Translations under genes and position numbers: made by a program
The notes under the pieces: generated by a model
Seen by the model: only the letters and a program-made list of their open reading frames with translations
The model's database searches: none
Told to the model about the DNA's origin: nothing
Shown here: positions 27,108 to 36,686 of the stretch, piece by piece
Layout of the letters: each line of letters begins with the position of its first letter
Position numbering within the stretch: the first letter of the stretch is position 1
Source of the DNA: Myxococcota bacterium
GTDB taxonomy: Bacteria > Myxococcota_A > Polyangia > Polyangiales > Houyiibacteriaceae
DNA: 56,244 nucleotides
Direction: 5' to 3'
Assembly: GCA_025453555.1 (NCBI GenBank)
Contig: JALOQC010000009.1
Coordinates: forward strand, 1 to 56,244

Positions 27108-27146
27108 CGTTCTTCGATTCTTCGGCACTTCTCGGGGGGAACCACG

Positions 27147-29552
27147 ATGCGCTCGGCTCTCGTCTGCGTCGCACGCTTCGCACGCTCGGCACCCATCGCG
27201 GCGGCGCTCGTCGCTTCCTTGGCGATGCCCAGCTCGGCGTTCGCGTTCGAGTACTACGCTGCGCGCGTGCCTCGCACGGCATCCGCGTCCGACTCGGTCG
27301 GCACGCCGCGGCCGTGCATCACGTGTCACAACAACGCCGACGGCGGACAAGGGTGCGAGACGATGGGCGGCACGCGCCCGTGTCTCAATCCCTTCGGCGT
27401 CGCGTTCCGCACCAATGGGTTCCGATGGACGCGGGAGCTCGCGGAGCTCGACTCGGACGGCGACGGCTTCACGAACGGGCAAGAGCTCCAGGATCCGAGC
27501 GGGAGCTGGCGACCGGGGCAGGCCAGCCCCGGGAACTCGGCCTACGTCACGCGTCCGGGCTTCCCGAGCAGCAGCCCCGGCAGCACCGACATGGACGGCG
27601 ACGACCACTGCTGGTTCGGACGTGACAGCAACGGCGACGGCGACTGCACGGACGCCGGAGAGAACGACGGGGCGCGCGATTGCAACGACTCCGACCCGAC
27701 GGTGAACAGCAGCGCGGCGGAGATCTGCAGCAACGCGATCGACAACGACTGCAACGGCCTACCGACGCTCAGCGATCCCGCGTGCATGGACGTGGTCGAC
27801 CGGGACGGCGACGGTTTCTGCCGGATGGGGCGCGACCTCAACGGCGATCGCGACTGCATCGACGGCGCGGGTGAGCTCACGGCGGACGTCGACTGCAACG
27901 ACGACAACGTGACGGTGTTCCCCGGCGCGCGCGAGAACTGCGCGGACGGGCTCGACAACGACTGCAACGGCGTGGCGGACGCGGCGGACTCGATGTGCCG
28001 CGGTGACGTCGACAACGACGGCGACGGCTACTGTCCGATCGGTCGCGACCTCAACGGCGATCGGAGCTGTCTCGATCCGGGCGAGGCGGACGGAGGCTTC
28101 GACTGCGACGACACCCGCGTCGACGTGAACCCCGGACAAACGGAGATGTGCACGGACGGGGTCGACAACGACTGCAACGGTCTCGCCGACTTTCGCGACC
28201 CCGTCTGCGCGGGATTCTTCGACGCGGACGGTGACGGTCATTGCCCGCTCGGCGAGGACCTCAACCGCGACGGAGACTGCATCGACGCAGACGAAGCGGC
28301 CGGAGAGCCCGACTGCGACGATACGGACCCGTTGGTGAGCCCGAGCGCGACCGAGGTGTGCACCAACGGCGGCGACGACGACTGCGACGGGCTCGTGAGC
28401 CTCGCGGACCCCGATTGCGCGGGCTACCTCGACACGGACGGCGATCGGTACTGCTTCGTCGGCTTCGACATGAACCGCGACGGAGACTGCGCGGACCCCG
28501 AAGAAGAGGGCGGTGCGTCCGACTGCGACGACACGCGCGCAGAGGTGAACCCGACCGTCGAAGAGGCGTGTACGGCGGCGGAGCTCGCCACGTGTGGTTC
28601 GTTCTGCACGAACGGGCTCGACGACGACTGCGACGGGAGCCTCGACGGTTTCGACCCCGGTTGTGCGATGGACTTCCGCGACTTCGATGGCGACGGCTGG
28701 TGCGGGGTCGGTCCCGATCTGAACACGGACGGAGACTGCTCCGACGAGGGCGAGCAGGTCGGACCCGCGGACGCGCGCCCGAACGACCCGACGGTGTACC
28801 CGGGTGCACCCGAGAACTGCGTCGACATGCGCGACAACGACCAGGACGGCATGGTCGACGAGGCGGAGTACTGCACGCGTGACGTGGATGCGGACGCGGA
28901 CGGGTTCTGCCCGATCGGGCGTGACGTGAACGGCGACGGCGACTGTCTCGACGACGAGCTCGGCGAGAACTTCTACGCGAGCGACTGCGACGAGAGCGAC
29001 CCTGCGCGCAACCCCGGCGCCGAAGAGGCGTGCTTCGATCGTCGCGACAACGACTGCGACGGCTTCGTGGATCTCGACGACTCGTCGTGTTTCTACCTGC
29101 TCGATCGGGACGGCGACGGCTTCTGCGGGCGCGGCATCGACGACAACATGGACGGCGACTGCCTCGACGACGAGGAAGACCGCTTCGGCGAGGACTGCGA
29201 CGACACGAACGCGGCGGTCAACGTGCGGGCGACGGAGATCTGCGACAACGGGATCGACGACGACTGCGACGGCGAGATCGACACCTTCGACTCGCAGTGC
29301 CCGTGTCCGGAGAATCACTGCGACGACGACGACCCGTGCACGGAAGACTCGTGCGGGCCGGGTTGGGAGTGCTCGTACAGCCCTGCGGCGGCGTGCATGG
29401 ATGGTGGCGTCGGAGTCGACGCCGGGATGGAAGGCGGCGGAGGCGGCGGCTGTGGCTGCGCCGCGCCGGGAGCCGGGCGCGCGCCGTGGGGCGCGGTGCT
29501 CGTGATGGTCGGTGTGGGGATAGGAGCGCTCGGACGTCGTCGTCGTCGCTGA
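27147..29552 (+). CDS. Temptin-domain, MopE-repeat surface protein with MYXO-CTERM anchor
   Basis: An 801-residue secreted protein. The signal peptide ends SSAFA. Residues 34-125 form a temptin-like domain, with CITCHNN, CLNPFGVAF and DSDGDGFTNGQEL. CITCH resembles a heme site, but in temptins these Cys form disulfides. Eight MopE-like units follow, of the type DCDDTDP...C.NG.DNDCDG, alternating with acidic DGDGxC segments likely to bind calcium or other metals; the sixth unit has lost Cys. The C-terminus has GCGCAAPG, a hydrophobic helix and a terminal Arg run: a MYXO-CTERM tail that directs processing and surface display in myxobacteria. The ATG follows a GGGGGGAA stretch. It is tandem with a larger temptin protein. 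Confidence 0.88.
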   Translation: MRSALVCVARFARSAPIAAALVASLAMPSSAFAFEYYAARVPRTASASDSVGTPRPCITCHNNADGGQGCETMGGTRPCLNPFGVAFRTNGFRWTRELAELDSDGDGFTNGQELQDPSGSWRPGQASPGNSAYVTRPGFPSSSPGSTDMDGDDHCWFGRDSNGDGDCTDAGENDGARDCNDSDPTVNSSAAEICSNAIDNDCNGLPTLSDPACMDVVDRDGDGFCRMGRDLNGDRDCIDGAGELTADVDCNDDNVTVFPGARENCADGLDNDCNGVADAADSMCRGDVDNDGDGYCPIGRDLNGDRSCLDPGEADGGFDCDDTRVDVNPGQTEMCTDGVDNDCNGLADFRDPVCAGFFDADGDGHCPLGEDLNRDGDCIDADEAAGEPDCDDTDPLVSPSATEVCTNGGDDDCDGLVSLADPDCAGYLDTDGDRYCFVGFDMNRDGDCADPEEEGGASDCDDTRAEVNPTVEEACTAAELATCGSFCTNGLDDDCDGSLDGFDPGCAMDFRDFDGDGWCGVGPDLNTDGDCSDEGEQVGPADARPNDPTVYPGAPENCVDMRDNDQDGMVDEAEYCTRDVDADADGFCPIGRDVNGDGDCLDDELGENFYASDCDESDPARNPGAEEACFDRRDNDCDGFVDLDDSSCFYLLDRDGDGFCGRGIDDNMDGDCLDDEEDRFGEDCDDTNAAVNVRATEICDNGIDDDCDGEIDTFDSQCPCPENHCDDDDPCTEDSCGPGWECSYSPAAACMDGGVGVDAGMEGGGGGGCGCAAPGAGRAPWGAVLVMVGVGIGALGRRRRR

Positions 29553-29648
29553 ATGATTCGGCGCGGGAAGGCACGAGCTCGGGAAGAGGCATGCCTCGAC
29601 GAAGATCGTCGTCGGGGCGAAGCCGAGAACGATTCGGTGGGGGTGGGC

Positions 29649-32600
29649 ATGCGCGGGCGGCAGCGGTCGTGGCGGGTGTCGTGTGGGTCGAGGGCGCTCT
29701 CGTTCCTCGCCGTGATGGGCCTCGTGTGGTCCAGCGCGATGGGGGTGGCGCACGCGTTCCCGGCGTACCGAGACTCCGTTCCACATGGGTACACGTTCGG
29801 AACGGGGGACTACGGAGCGGGCTGTCTGCTCTGTCACACCAACTCGAACGGTGGCTACGGTTGTGCGGCGGGAACCGCGCCGTGCTTGAACGTCTTCGGG
29901 ATCGCCTTCCAGTCCAACGACTGGACGTGGAACTCGACGCTGCGAAACGGAGATCCGGACGGAGACCAACGGACGAACGGGCAAGAGCTTCGATACTTCG
30001 GGACCTCTTGGACCGTGGGGAACTCGGTCGGAGCGGGTCCGACGCAGCCGTGGACGAGCGGAAGCCGTCACTCGAACGAGTGCTCTCTTCAGTCGACGTA
30101 CAGCGGGAACGTTCATCCGAACAATTACACGAATTGTTCCTCTGCGGCGGGTGCGGTCTGTACGGACAACTCCACGCTGACGTCGACGCCCGGCTCGACG
30201 CGCTACTGGGGCTTCACGTGCAGCTGCGCGGACGGCTACACGGGCAACGGCCGTGTCGACGTCGCGTTCGATGGCGTCACGGATAGTGGTGCAAGTTCGT
30301 GCGCCGACATCAACGAGTGCACGCTCTACGACCGTTGTTACCAGAGCACCGGGCAGAACACGTGCATCAACTCGAGCGGGAGCTACTCGTGCTCCTGCAA
30401 CTCGACTTGGTACACGTACACGGGGATCCCGTACCCACAGTGTCTCGACCGAAACGAGTGCACCGCGGTGCCGGGTCGTTGTGGTCCGGCGCCCAACTCG
30501 TGCACCAACCAGGTCGGCGGGTTCGATTGCAATTGTGGCTCCGGGTACGTCCTGCAGTCCAACGAGACCACCAGCGAGACGTGCGCGGACGTCAACGAGT
30601 GTCTGTCGTCGCCATGCGGCGTGGGGTCGTGCTCGAACACCTCGGGGAGCTACACGTGCTCGTGCCCGAGCGGGTACTCGGCCCCGGGCAGCGGCGGCAC
30701 CTGCACGGACGTGAACGAGTGCGTGTCGTCGCCGTGCGGTGTGGGCTCGTGCTCGAACACGGCGGGGAGCTACACGTGCTCGTGCCCGAGCGGGTACTCG
30801 GCCCCGGGCAGTGGCGGGACGTGCACGGACGTGAACGAGTGCGTGTCGTCGCCGTGCGGCGTGGGCTCGTGCTCGAACTCGGCGGGGAGCTACACGTGCA
30901 CGTGCCCGAGCGGGTACTCGGCCCCGGGCAGCGGCGGCACCTGCACGGACGTGAACGAGTGCCTGTCGTCGCCGTGCGGCGTGGGCTCGTGCTCGAACTC
31001 GGCAGGGACCTACGCGTGCACGTGCCCGAGCGGCTACACGGCGCCTGCGAACGGCGGCACGTGCACGGACGTGAACGAGTGCCTGTCGTCGCCGTGCGGC
31101 GTGGGCTCCTGCTCGAACTCGGCCGGCACCTACGCGTGCACCTGCCCGAGCGGCTACACGGCGCCCGCGAACGGCGGCTCCTGCACCGACGTGAACGAGT
31201 GCGCGGACAACCCGATGATCTGCGGGGTCGGCTCGTGCTCGAACACCGCGGGCTCGTACACCTGCTCGTGCCCGGCGGGCTACTCCGCGCCGGGCAGCGG
31301 CGGGACGTGCAGCGACGTCAACGAGTGCGCGACCGCGTCGCGTTGTGGGCGTGATCTCAGCATGTCGAACACCTGCACGAACACCACCGGTGGGTACACG
31401 TGCGGCTGCGCGACCGGCTTCGTGCCGAGCGGCTCGGGTCTCTCCGCGACGTGCATCGACGTGAACGAGTGCTCCACGCCCACGACGTGTGGCGCGAACG
31501 CAGGCGCCGGCTCCTGCACGAACACCGTCGGCGGCTACACCTGTTCGTGCGCGGCGGGGTACATGACGCAGGGCAGCGGGCAGACGCTGACGTGCGTGGA
31601 CACGAACGAGTGCGCGACGGCCTCGCGCTGCGGGCGTGATCTCAGCATGACGAACGTCTGCACGAACGCGTCGGGCGGGTACTCGTGCACGTGCGCGAGC
31701 GGCTTCCAGGCGTCGGGCAGCGGGTTCTCCGCGACGTGCGTGGACACGAACGAGTGCGGCACCGCGACCACGTGCAACGCGAACCTCGGCTACGGCACCT
31801 GCTCGAACACGGTGGGCGGCTACAACTGCTCGTGCGCGATGGGCTACGGCTTCGACGGCACGACGTGTGTGGTCGAGAACGAGTGCACGACCGGCATGAA
31901 CAACTGCAGCGTCAACGCGACCTGCACCGACACCCCGAGCTCGTTCACCTGCACGTGCAACCCGGGCTACACGGGCAACGGCGTGATGTGCTCGGACGTC
32001 AACGAGTGCGCGGCGGCGACGGCGTGCGGACGGAACCTCAGCGTCTCGAACACCTGCACGAACAGCACGGGCGGCTACACGTGCATGTGTGGCTCCGGCT
32101 ACCAGGCCTCGGGCAGCGGGCTCTCCGCGACCTGCGTCGACGTGAACGAGTGCACGAGCACGCCCGGGATCTGTGGAGCGGGCACGTGCTCCAACACGAG
32201 CGGCGCGTACACGTGCGCGTGCAGCGCGGGCTACACGTTCAACGGCACGACCTGCGTGAACGTGAACGAGTGCGCGACGGCCACGACGTGTGGTCGGAAC
32301 CTCAGCGCGCTCAACACCTGCACGGACACCGTCGGCGGCTTCGTGTGTGGCTGCGGCGCGGGCTTCCAGTCGCAAGGCTCGGGGCTCTCCGCGACGTGCG
32401 TGGACGTGAACGAGTGCTCGAGCGGATCGCCCTGCGCGCCCGGCACCTGCAACAACACGGTCGGCAGCTACACGTGCACGTGCCCGAGCGGCTTCACCAC
32501 GATGGGCGGAGCGTGCGTGGACGTGAACGAGTGCGCGACCGCGTCGACGTGTGGCTCGGCGCGGACGGGCTGCACGAACACCGCGGGCTCGTACCAATGC

Positions 32601-34784
32601 GCGTGCGCGGCGGGCTACACCGCGCCCGCGAGCGGCGGCACGTGCGGCGACGTGAACGAGTGCGCGACCGCGTCGACGTGTGGCTCGGCGCGGACCGGGT
32701 GCACGAACACCGCGGGCTCGTACCACTGCGCGTGCGCGGCGGGTTACACCGCGCCCGCGAGCGGCGGCACGTGCGGCGACGTGGACGAGTGCGCGACCGC
32801 GTCGACGTGCGGCTCGGCGCGGACGGGCTGCACGAACACCGCAGGCTCGTACCAGTGTGCGTGCGCGTCCGGGTACACGGCGCCCGCGAGCGGCGGCACG
32901 TGCGCGGACGTGAACGAGTGCTCGACCGCGTCGACGTGCGGAGCGGCGCGCGCGACGTGCACGAACACCGCGGGCTCGTACGTGTGCACGTGCGATCCCG
33001 GGCATCGCGCGCCGGCGAGCGGCGGCACGTGCGCGGACGTGAACGAGTGCGCGGAGTCGCCGACGATCTGCAGCAACGGCACCTGCGCGAACACGACGGG
33101 CTCGTATGCCTGCACGTGCCCGAGCGGTTACCGGGCGCCCGCGAGCGGCGGCACGTGCAGCGACGTCGACGAGTGCGCCGAGACGGCGGGGCTCTGCGGC
33201 GCGGGCTCCTCCGGCTGCACGAACACCGCCGGAACCTACACGTGCGCGTGCGCGAGCGGGTATCGCGCACCGGCGTTCGGCGGCGCGTGCGTGGACGTGA
33301 ACGAGTGCGCCGAGAACCCGATGGTCTGTGGAAACGGCACCTGCGCGAACACCGTGGGTGCATACCGATGCACCTGCCCGGCGGGTTTCCGTGCTCCTGC
33401 GTCGGGCGGGACCTGCATGAACGTCGACGAGTGCGTGGAGACGCCGACGATCTGCGGTGCGGGCGCCGAGGGGTGCGAGGATCGGCTCGGGACCTACGCG
33501 TGCACGTGCCGACCCGGGTACCAGAGCCCCGCCACCGGGGGAACCTGCACGGACGTGGACGAATGCGCGCTCGGAACCCCGTGTGATCCGGGGACCTGCT
33601 CGAACACGGTCGGCTCGTACACCTGCACGTGTCCGCGAGGCTACGTGGCCGAAGAGGGGGGATGCGTCGACGTCAACGAGTGCATCCCGATGCCGTGTGG
33701 TGAAGGCACGTGCGTGGAGGCGGATCCGGGCGACTACGACTGCATCTGCAACGCGGGCTACGAGAAGGACGAGCCGCTCAACGGGACGTGCATCGACATC
33801 GACGAGTGCTCGCGACCGGAGCTCGACGAGTGCGCGGGGGACGCCACGTGCGCGAACACGGTCGGTGGGTTCACCTGCACCTGCAACCCCGGCTACGCGG
33901 GCGACGGGCGCACGTGCACGGACGTCGACGAGTGCGCGGACGTGACGCTCAACGAGTGCTCTCCGAACGCGGCGTGCACGAACGAGCCTGGCTCGTACGC
34001 GTGCGAGTGCATGACGGGATTCGAAGGCTCAGGCGTCGACTGTCGCGACGTCGACGAGTGCGCGACCGCCAACCCGTGCGATCGCCGCGCGGAGCGATGC
34101 ATCAACCTCGTCGGCATGCCGGCGGTCTGCGAGTGCGCGCCCGGCTTCAGTGCGGACGCGGAGGGTGAGTGCCAGAGCAGCTGTGGCAACGGCGATCGCG
34201 TGCGCGGCGAGGAGTGCGACGACGGAAACCTCGACGAGGGTGATGGCTGCTCGGCGGTCTGCGAGGTCGAGGAGGGCTGGTCGTGCTGGGAGCCCGACGG
34301 ACCGGTGTCGGTGTGTCTCGAGACGTGTGGTGACGGAGTCATCCACCCGAACGAGGAGTGCGACGCGGGCGAAGCGAACTCGGACGAGCTCGCAAACGCG
34401 TGCCGCACGCGCTGCGTCGAAGCTTCGTGCGGCGATGGGGTGATCGACGAAGGCGAGGCGTGCGACGACGGCGACGAGAACTCGGATCGTTCCGCGGGCG
34501 CGTGCCGCACGACGTGTGTGGCGGCGTACTGCGGCGACGGAGTGATCGACGACGGCGAGAGCTGCGATCCCGCGACGGGCGAAGGCACCGCAGCGGATGC
34601 GTGCACGACGGGCTGCACACCGCCCGACGCGGGTGTGAGCCCCGACGCCGGCATCACGCCGGAGCCGGACGGCGACGGTTGTGGCTGCTCGGCGCCCGGT
34701 GCAGGGGGTGACTCGACGGGCGCGCTCGCGCTGCTCGGGCTCGCGATCACGACGGTCTTCGTGCGACGCTCGCGCCGCCGATGA
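29649..34784 (+). CDS. Giant temptin/EGF-repeat surface protein with MYXO-CTERM anchor
   Basis: A 1711-residue secreted protein. The signal peptide (GVAHAF) is followed by a temptin-like domain (CLLCHTN, CLNVFGIAF, DGDQRTNGQEL). Then come 30 EGF-like domains, mostly calcium-binding type, each starting D(V/I)NEC or DVDEC and closing with a CxCxxGY-like pattern. Four myxo-type Cys-rich repeats follow (CGDGVID.GE.CDDG...). The tail has GCGCSAPG, a hydrophobic helix and SRRR, a MYXO-CTERM signal. Calcium-rigidified rods of this length could project from the cell and mediate adhesion or matrix binding (inference). Start alternatives are 29637 and 29643 (GTG); 29649 best fits the signal peptide. 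The stop overlaps the next gene as ATGA. Confidence 0.88.
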   Translation: MRGRQRSWRVSCGSRALSFLAVMGLVWSSAMGVAHAFPAYRDSVPHGYTFGTGDYGAGCLLCHTNSNGGYGCAAGTAPCLNVFGIAFQSNDWTWNSTLRNGDPDGDQRTNGQELRYFGTSWTVGNSVGAGPTQPWTSGSRHSNECSLQSTYSGNVHPNNYTNCSSAAGAVCTDNSTLTSTPGSTRYWGFTCSCADGYTGNGRVDVAFDGVTDSGASSCADINECTLYDRCYQSTGQNTCINSSGSYSCSCNSTWYTYTGIPYPQCLDRNECTAVPGRCGPAPNSCTNQVGGFDCNCGSGYVLQSNETTSETCADVNECLSSPCGVGSCSNTSGSYTCSCPSGYSAPGSGGTCTDVNECVSSPCGVGSCSNTAGSYTCSCPSGYSAPGSGGTCTDVNECVSSPCGVGSCSNSAGSYTCTCPSGYSAPGSGGTCTDVNECLSSPCGVGSCSNSAGTYACTCPSGYTAPANGGTCTDVNECLSSPCGVGSCSNSAGTYACTCPSGYTAPANGGSCTDVNECADNPMICGVGSCSNTAGSYTCSCPAGYSAPGSGGTCSDVNECATASRCGRDLSMSNTCTNTTGGYTCGCATGFVPSGSGLSATCIDVNECSTPTTCGANAGAGSCTNTVGGYTCSCAAGYMTQGSGQTLTCVDTNECATASRCGRDLSMTNVCTNASGGYSCTCASGFQASGSGFSATCVDTNECGTATTCNANLGYGTCSNTVGGYNCSCAMGYGFDGTTCVVENECTTGMNNCSVNATCTDTPSSFTCTCNPGYTGNGVMCSDVNECAAATACGRNLSVSNTCTNSTGGYTCMCGSGYQASGSGLSATCVDVNECTSTPGICGAGTCSNTSGAYTCACSAGYTFNGTTCVNVNECATATTCGRNLSALNTCTDTVGGFVCGCGAGFQSQGSGLSATCVDVNECSSGSPCAPGTCNNTVGSYTCTCPSGFTTMGGACVDVNECATASTCGSARTGCTNTAGSYQCACAAGYTAPASGGTCGDVNECATASTCGSARTGCTNTAGSYHCACAAGYTAPASGGTCGDVDECATASTCGSARTGCTNTAGSYQCACASGYTAPASGGTCADVNECSTASTCGAARATCTNTAGSYVCTCDPGHRAPASGGTCADVNECAESPTICSNGTCANTTGSYACTCPSGYRAPASGGTCSDVDECAETAGLCGAGSSGCTNTAGTYTCACASGYRAPAFGGACVDVNECAENPMVCGNGTCANTVGAYRCTCPAGFRAPASGGTCMNVDECVETPTICGAGAEGCEDRLGTYACTCRPGYQSPATGGTCTDVDECALGTPCDPGTCSNTVGSYTCTCPRGYVAEEGGCVDVNECIPMPCGEGTCVEADPGDYDCICNAGYEKDEPLNGTCIDIDECSRPELDECAGDATCANTVGGFTCTCNPGYAGDGRTCTDVDECADVTLNECSPNAACTNEPGSYACECMTGFEGSGVDCRDVDECATANPCDRRAERCINLVGMPAVCECAPGFSADAEGECQSSCGNGDRVRGEECDDGNLDEGDGCSAVCEVEEGWSCWEPDGPVSVCLETCGDGVIHPNEECDAGEANSDELANACRTRCVEASCGDGVIDEGEACDDGDENSDRSAGACRTTCVAAYCGDGVIDDGESCDPATGEGTAADACTTGCTPPDAGVSPDAGITPEPDGDGCGCSAPGAGGDSTGALALLGLAITTVFVRRSRRR
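30588..31194 (+). repeat. 120-bp near-identical EGF-encoding tandem units
   Basis: Five units with an exact 120-bp period (starting near 30588, 30708, 30828, 30948 and 31068) are almost identical at DNA level, including synonymous sites. Recent duplication or gene conversion is likely, unlike the more diverged flanking EGF domains. Confidence 0.85.
32519..32896 (+). repeat. 126-bp near-identical EGF-encoding tandem units
   Basis: Three consecutive units encoding CATASTCGSARTGC-type EGF domains are nearly identical in nucleotide sequence, a second focus of recent expansion within the same gene. Confidence 0.8.
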
Positions 34785-35140
34785 CCTACCGAACGCACGT
34801 CACGACGCTGGACGACCTCGAGCCGGGCGAGCAGCTCGCGCTCGGGGGCCTCCTCCGAATCCTGATTCGTCTCGACGGGGTCTTCTCCGAGGAAGAAGAG
34901 AAGATCCTCGAGCTGGTGGCGGAGCAGATCGGCGGACGGGAAGCGCTCTGGCGTGTGATCTCGCGCTCCGCGCAGGAGCACCGCAGCGACGACGACGTGC
35001 GAACGGCCGCGAAGGCGGTCGTGCGGACCGAAGCGCGCGTGATGATGCGCGAGGTGCTCGAGGCGGTCGGCCGCGCAGACACGATCGTGCCGGAGGAGCA
35101 GCGGCTCTTCGATTGGCTCGACGAGATCTGGGCGGGCTGA
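34781..35140 (+). CDS. Small TerB-like cytosolic protein
   Basis: A 119-residue, all-helical, acidic protein without signal or membrane segment. The pattern of helices, with LIRLDGVFSEEEEKIL near the start and ADTIVPEEQRLFDWL near the end, resembles TerB-family (tellurite-resistance-like) metal-binding domains. The resemblance is in spacing of acidic residues, not a firm family assignment. Its ATG overlaps the stop of the giant EGF protein by four bases, so it is translated from the same mRNA. A cytoplasmic partner role in production or regulation of the surface protein is possible but unproven. Confidence 0.7.
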   Translation: MTYRTHVTTLDDLEPGEQLALGGLLRILIRLDGVFSEEEEKILELVAEQIGGREALWRVISRSAQEHRSDDDVRTAAKAVVRTEARVMMREVLEAVGRADTIVPEEQRLFDWLDEIWAG

Positions 35141-35241
35141 GCTCGCGCGTTCCGTCCAGGCGGCGTTCGTCGCCGCGTCGGCACCTCTCGGCCGCGAGAC
35201 CCGTCGCGCTCGTCGCGAGACCCGTTTTGCGGCGACCACGC

Positions 35242-35247
35242 TACTCT
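35242..35247 (+). promoter_or_regulatory. Candidate -10 of a leaderless transcript (CAP lipoprotein)
   Basis: TACTCT seven bases before ATG 35255, without ribosome binding site. Confidence 0.5.
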
Positions 35248-35254
35248 TCGGTTC

Positions 35255-36412
35255 ATGGTGGTGGGTCGATGGGCGGTGTGTCGATGCGTGGGGATCGCGC
35301 TCGGCTCGATGATGCTCGTGGCGTGCACGGGCACGCTGAGCTCGCGCGTCGACGACGAGCGTGACGCGGGCGGGCGAGTCGATGCGGGCACGCCGATCGC
35401 GCTCGACGGCGGTGGCGGGATCGACGCAGCCCCGGGCGGCGATGCGGGCACGACGAGCGACGCGGGCATCGATGCGGGGCCGAGCGATCCGTGCGCGAGC
35501 GTGAGCTGCGGTGCGAACGCGGCCTGCGATCCGCGCACGCGGGTGTGCGTCTGTCGACCCGGCTTCGTGGACGACGGCGCGGAATGCGTGGCTCCTCCGC
35601 CCGGCGATCCGGCGACGCGCTCCGAGACCGAGGTCTGCGAGGCGTGGCGCGGAGGGCACGTCGAGAACGCGAGCCCGGCGTGGAGCGGCTCGGGGTGCGG
35701 GCCGGGCTCGATGGCGCCGGAGGCGATCGACGACACCCTCCGCCGCATCAACCTCTTCCGTTGGCTCGCGGGGCTGCCGCCCGTTCTGGATCAACCGTCG
35801 GAGCAAGCGTCGCAAATCGAATGCGCGGTGATGATGAGCGCCAACGGCAGCCTCTCGCACGATCCGCCGTCGGGTTGGGAGTGCTACACGAGCGCGGGCG
35901 CAGCGGCGGCAGGTCGGTCGAACATCGCGCTCGGCTACGGCTCGCCAGGCTCCGCGATCGACGGGTACATGCTCGATCGCAACGTGCCGAGCCTCGGACA
36001 CCGGCGGTGGATCTTGAACCCACCGCTCGGGCGCGTCGGCATCGGCTTCGCGTCGCCTTCACGGCCGGGTCAGTGTCTGAGCGTCTTCGATCGCAGCGGC
36101 CCCGGTTCGGAGCGCACGTGGACCGCGTATCCGAACCCCGGCCCTGCGCCGATCTTCCTCGCGGAAGGCGAGTGGTCGTTCCAGACCCACGGCATCTCGC
36201 TCTCCGGCGAAGCGTCGGCGATCGTCGTACGCGTGTCCGACGGCTCGACGCTGCCGGTGACGACGCGCCAGACGGGGGGGGGCGGCCCGCCCAACTCGCT
36301 CGTGATCGTCCCCGAGGGTTGGCGCCCCACCGCGGGCGAGACGTACCGCGTGACGATCACCGGGCTCTCGACGGGCGAGCTGACCTACGAGACGACGCCG
36401 GTCGACTGCTGA
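35255..36412 (+). CDS. CAP/SCP-domain lipoprotein with EGF-like segment
   Basis: A 385-residue lipoprotein. Lipobox MLVAC places the lipidated Cys at 24, followed by a long Asp/Ala/Gly spacer with repeated DAG motifs. An EGF-like segment (CASVSCGANAACDPRTRVC) precedes a CAP (cysteine-rich secretory/PR-1) domain at about 145-265. Its markers are RINLFRWLAGLPPV, SLSHDPPSGW, and LGHRRWILNPPLGRVGIG. The C-terminal part is a beta-rich domain ending with a terminal Cys. CAP proteins may bind lipids or act as proteases or toxins; the role here is unknown. The gene follows the surface-protein block on the same strand with its own apparent promoter. Confidence 0.85.
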   Translation: MVVGRWAVCRCVGIALGSMMLVACTGTLSSRVDDERDAGGRVDAGTPIALDGGGGIDAAPGGDAGTTSDAGIDAGPSDPCASVSCGANAACDPRTRVCVCRPGFVDDGAECVAPPPGDPATRSETEVCEAWRGGHVENASPAWSGSGCGPGSMAPEAIDDTLRRINLFRWLAGLPPVLDQPSEQASQIECAVMMSANGSLSHDPPSGWECYTSAGAAAAGRSNIALGYGSPGSAIDGYMLDRNVPSLGHRRWILNPPLGRVGIGFASPSRPGQCLSVFDRSGPGSERTWTAYPNPGPAPIFLAEGEWSFQTHGISLSGEASAIVVRVSDGSTLPVTTRQTGGGGPPNSLVIVPEGWRPTAGETYRVTITGLSTGELTYETTPVDC

Positions 36413-36453
36413 GCGCCTCGACCGTCGAGCGCGACGACGACTGCTCGCATCGC

Positions 36454-36618
36454 CTAGAGCGCATCTCATGACCTCCCGCGGCCGCTTCGCGGCATCCGCA
36501 CGCCGCTCGCCGCCATCCACGCTCGAAAATGCACCACATTTCCTCGGTTCGCGGACGCGGCGATCGACGCACGGGCTGCCACGAATCGACTCACGGCAGG
36601 TAATGAGATGCGCTCTAG
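36454..36618. repeat. 165-bp element bounded by 25-bp inverted repeats
   Basis: The outer 16 bases (CTAGAGCGCATCTCAT) at 36454-36469 recur perfectly inverted at 36603-36618. Allowing two mismatches, the arms extend to 25 bases. The interior of about 115 bases has no credible gene. No clear target-site duplication flanks it. It could be a MITE-like element or a structured transcript upstream of the methyltransferase gene. Confidence 0.75.
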
Positions 36619-36673
36619 TCTGCGGAGCCCGTCGAGCGCGAGCACGACGTTTCGTCGGCGTCCGCGCTCGTGA

Positions 36674-36679
36674 TATCTG
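36674..36679 (+). promoter_or_regulatory. Candidate -10 of a leaderless transcript (methyltransferase)
   Basis: TATCTG seven bases before GTG 36687; supports this start over upstream in-frame codons inside the inverted-repeat element. Confidence 0.35.
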
Positions 36680-36686
36680 CGCGTTC

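Noticed and set aside
27147..27500. Cytochrome c (CITCH) in the temptin-domain proteins
   Set aside because: The CxxCH-like motif coincides with conserved temptin Cys positions and the second Cys pair; disulfide formation is more likely than heme attachment.
30588..31194. CRISPR-like regular repetition
   Set aside because: The 120-bp units are contiguous coding EGF domains in frame, with no unique spacers between short direct repeats.
27759..33005. Very long minus-strand open frame (over 1700 codons) opposite the MopE and EGF genes
   Set aside because: It is a shadow of the repeat-rich, high-GC plus-strand genes; it is highly Arg/Ala-rich, lacks domain signatures and overlaps two well-supported proteins.
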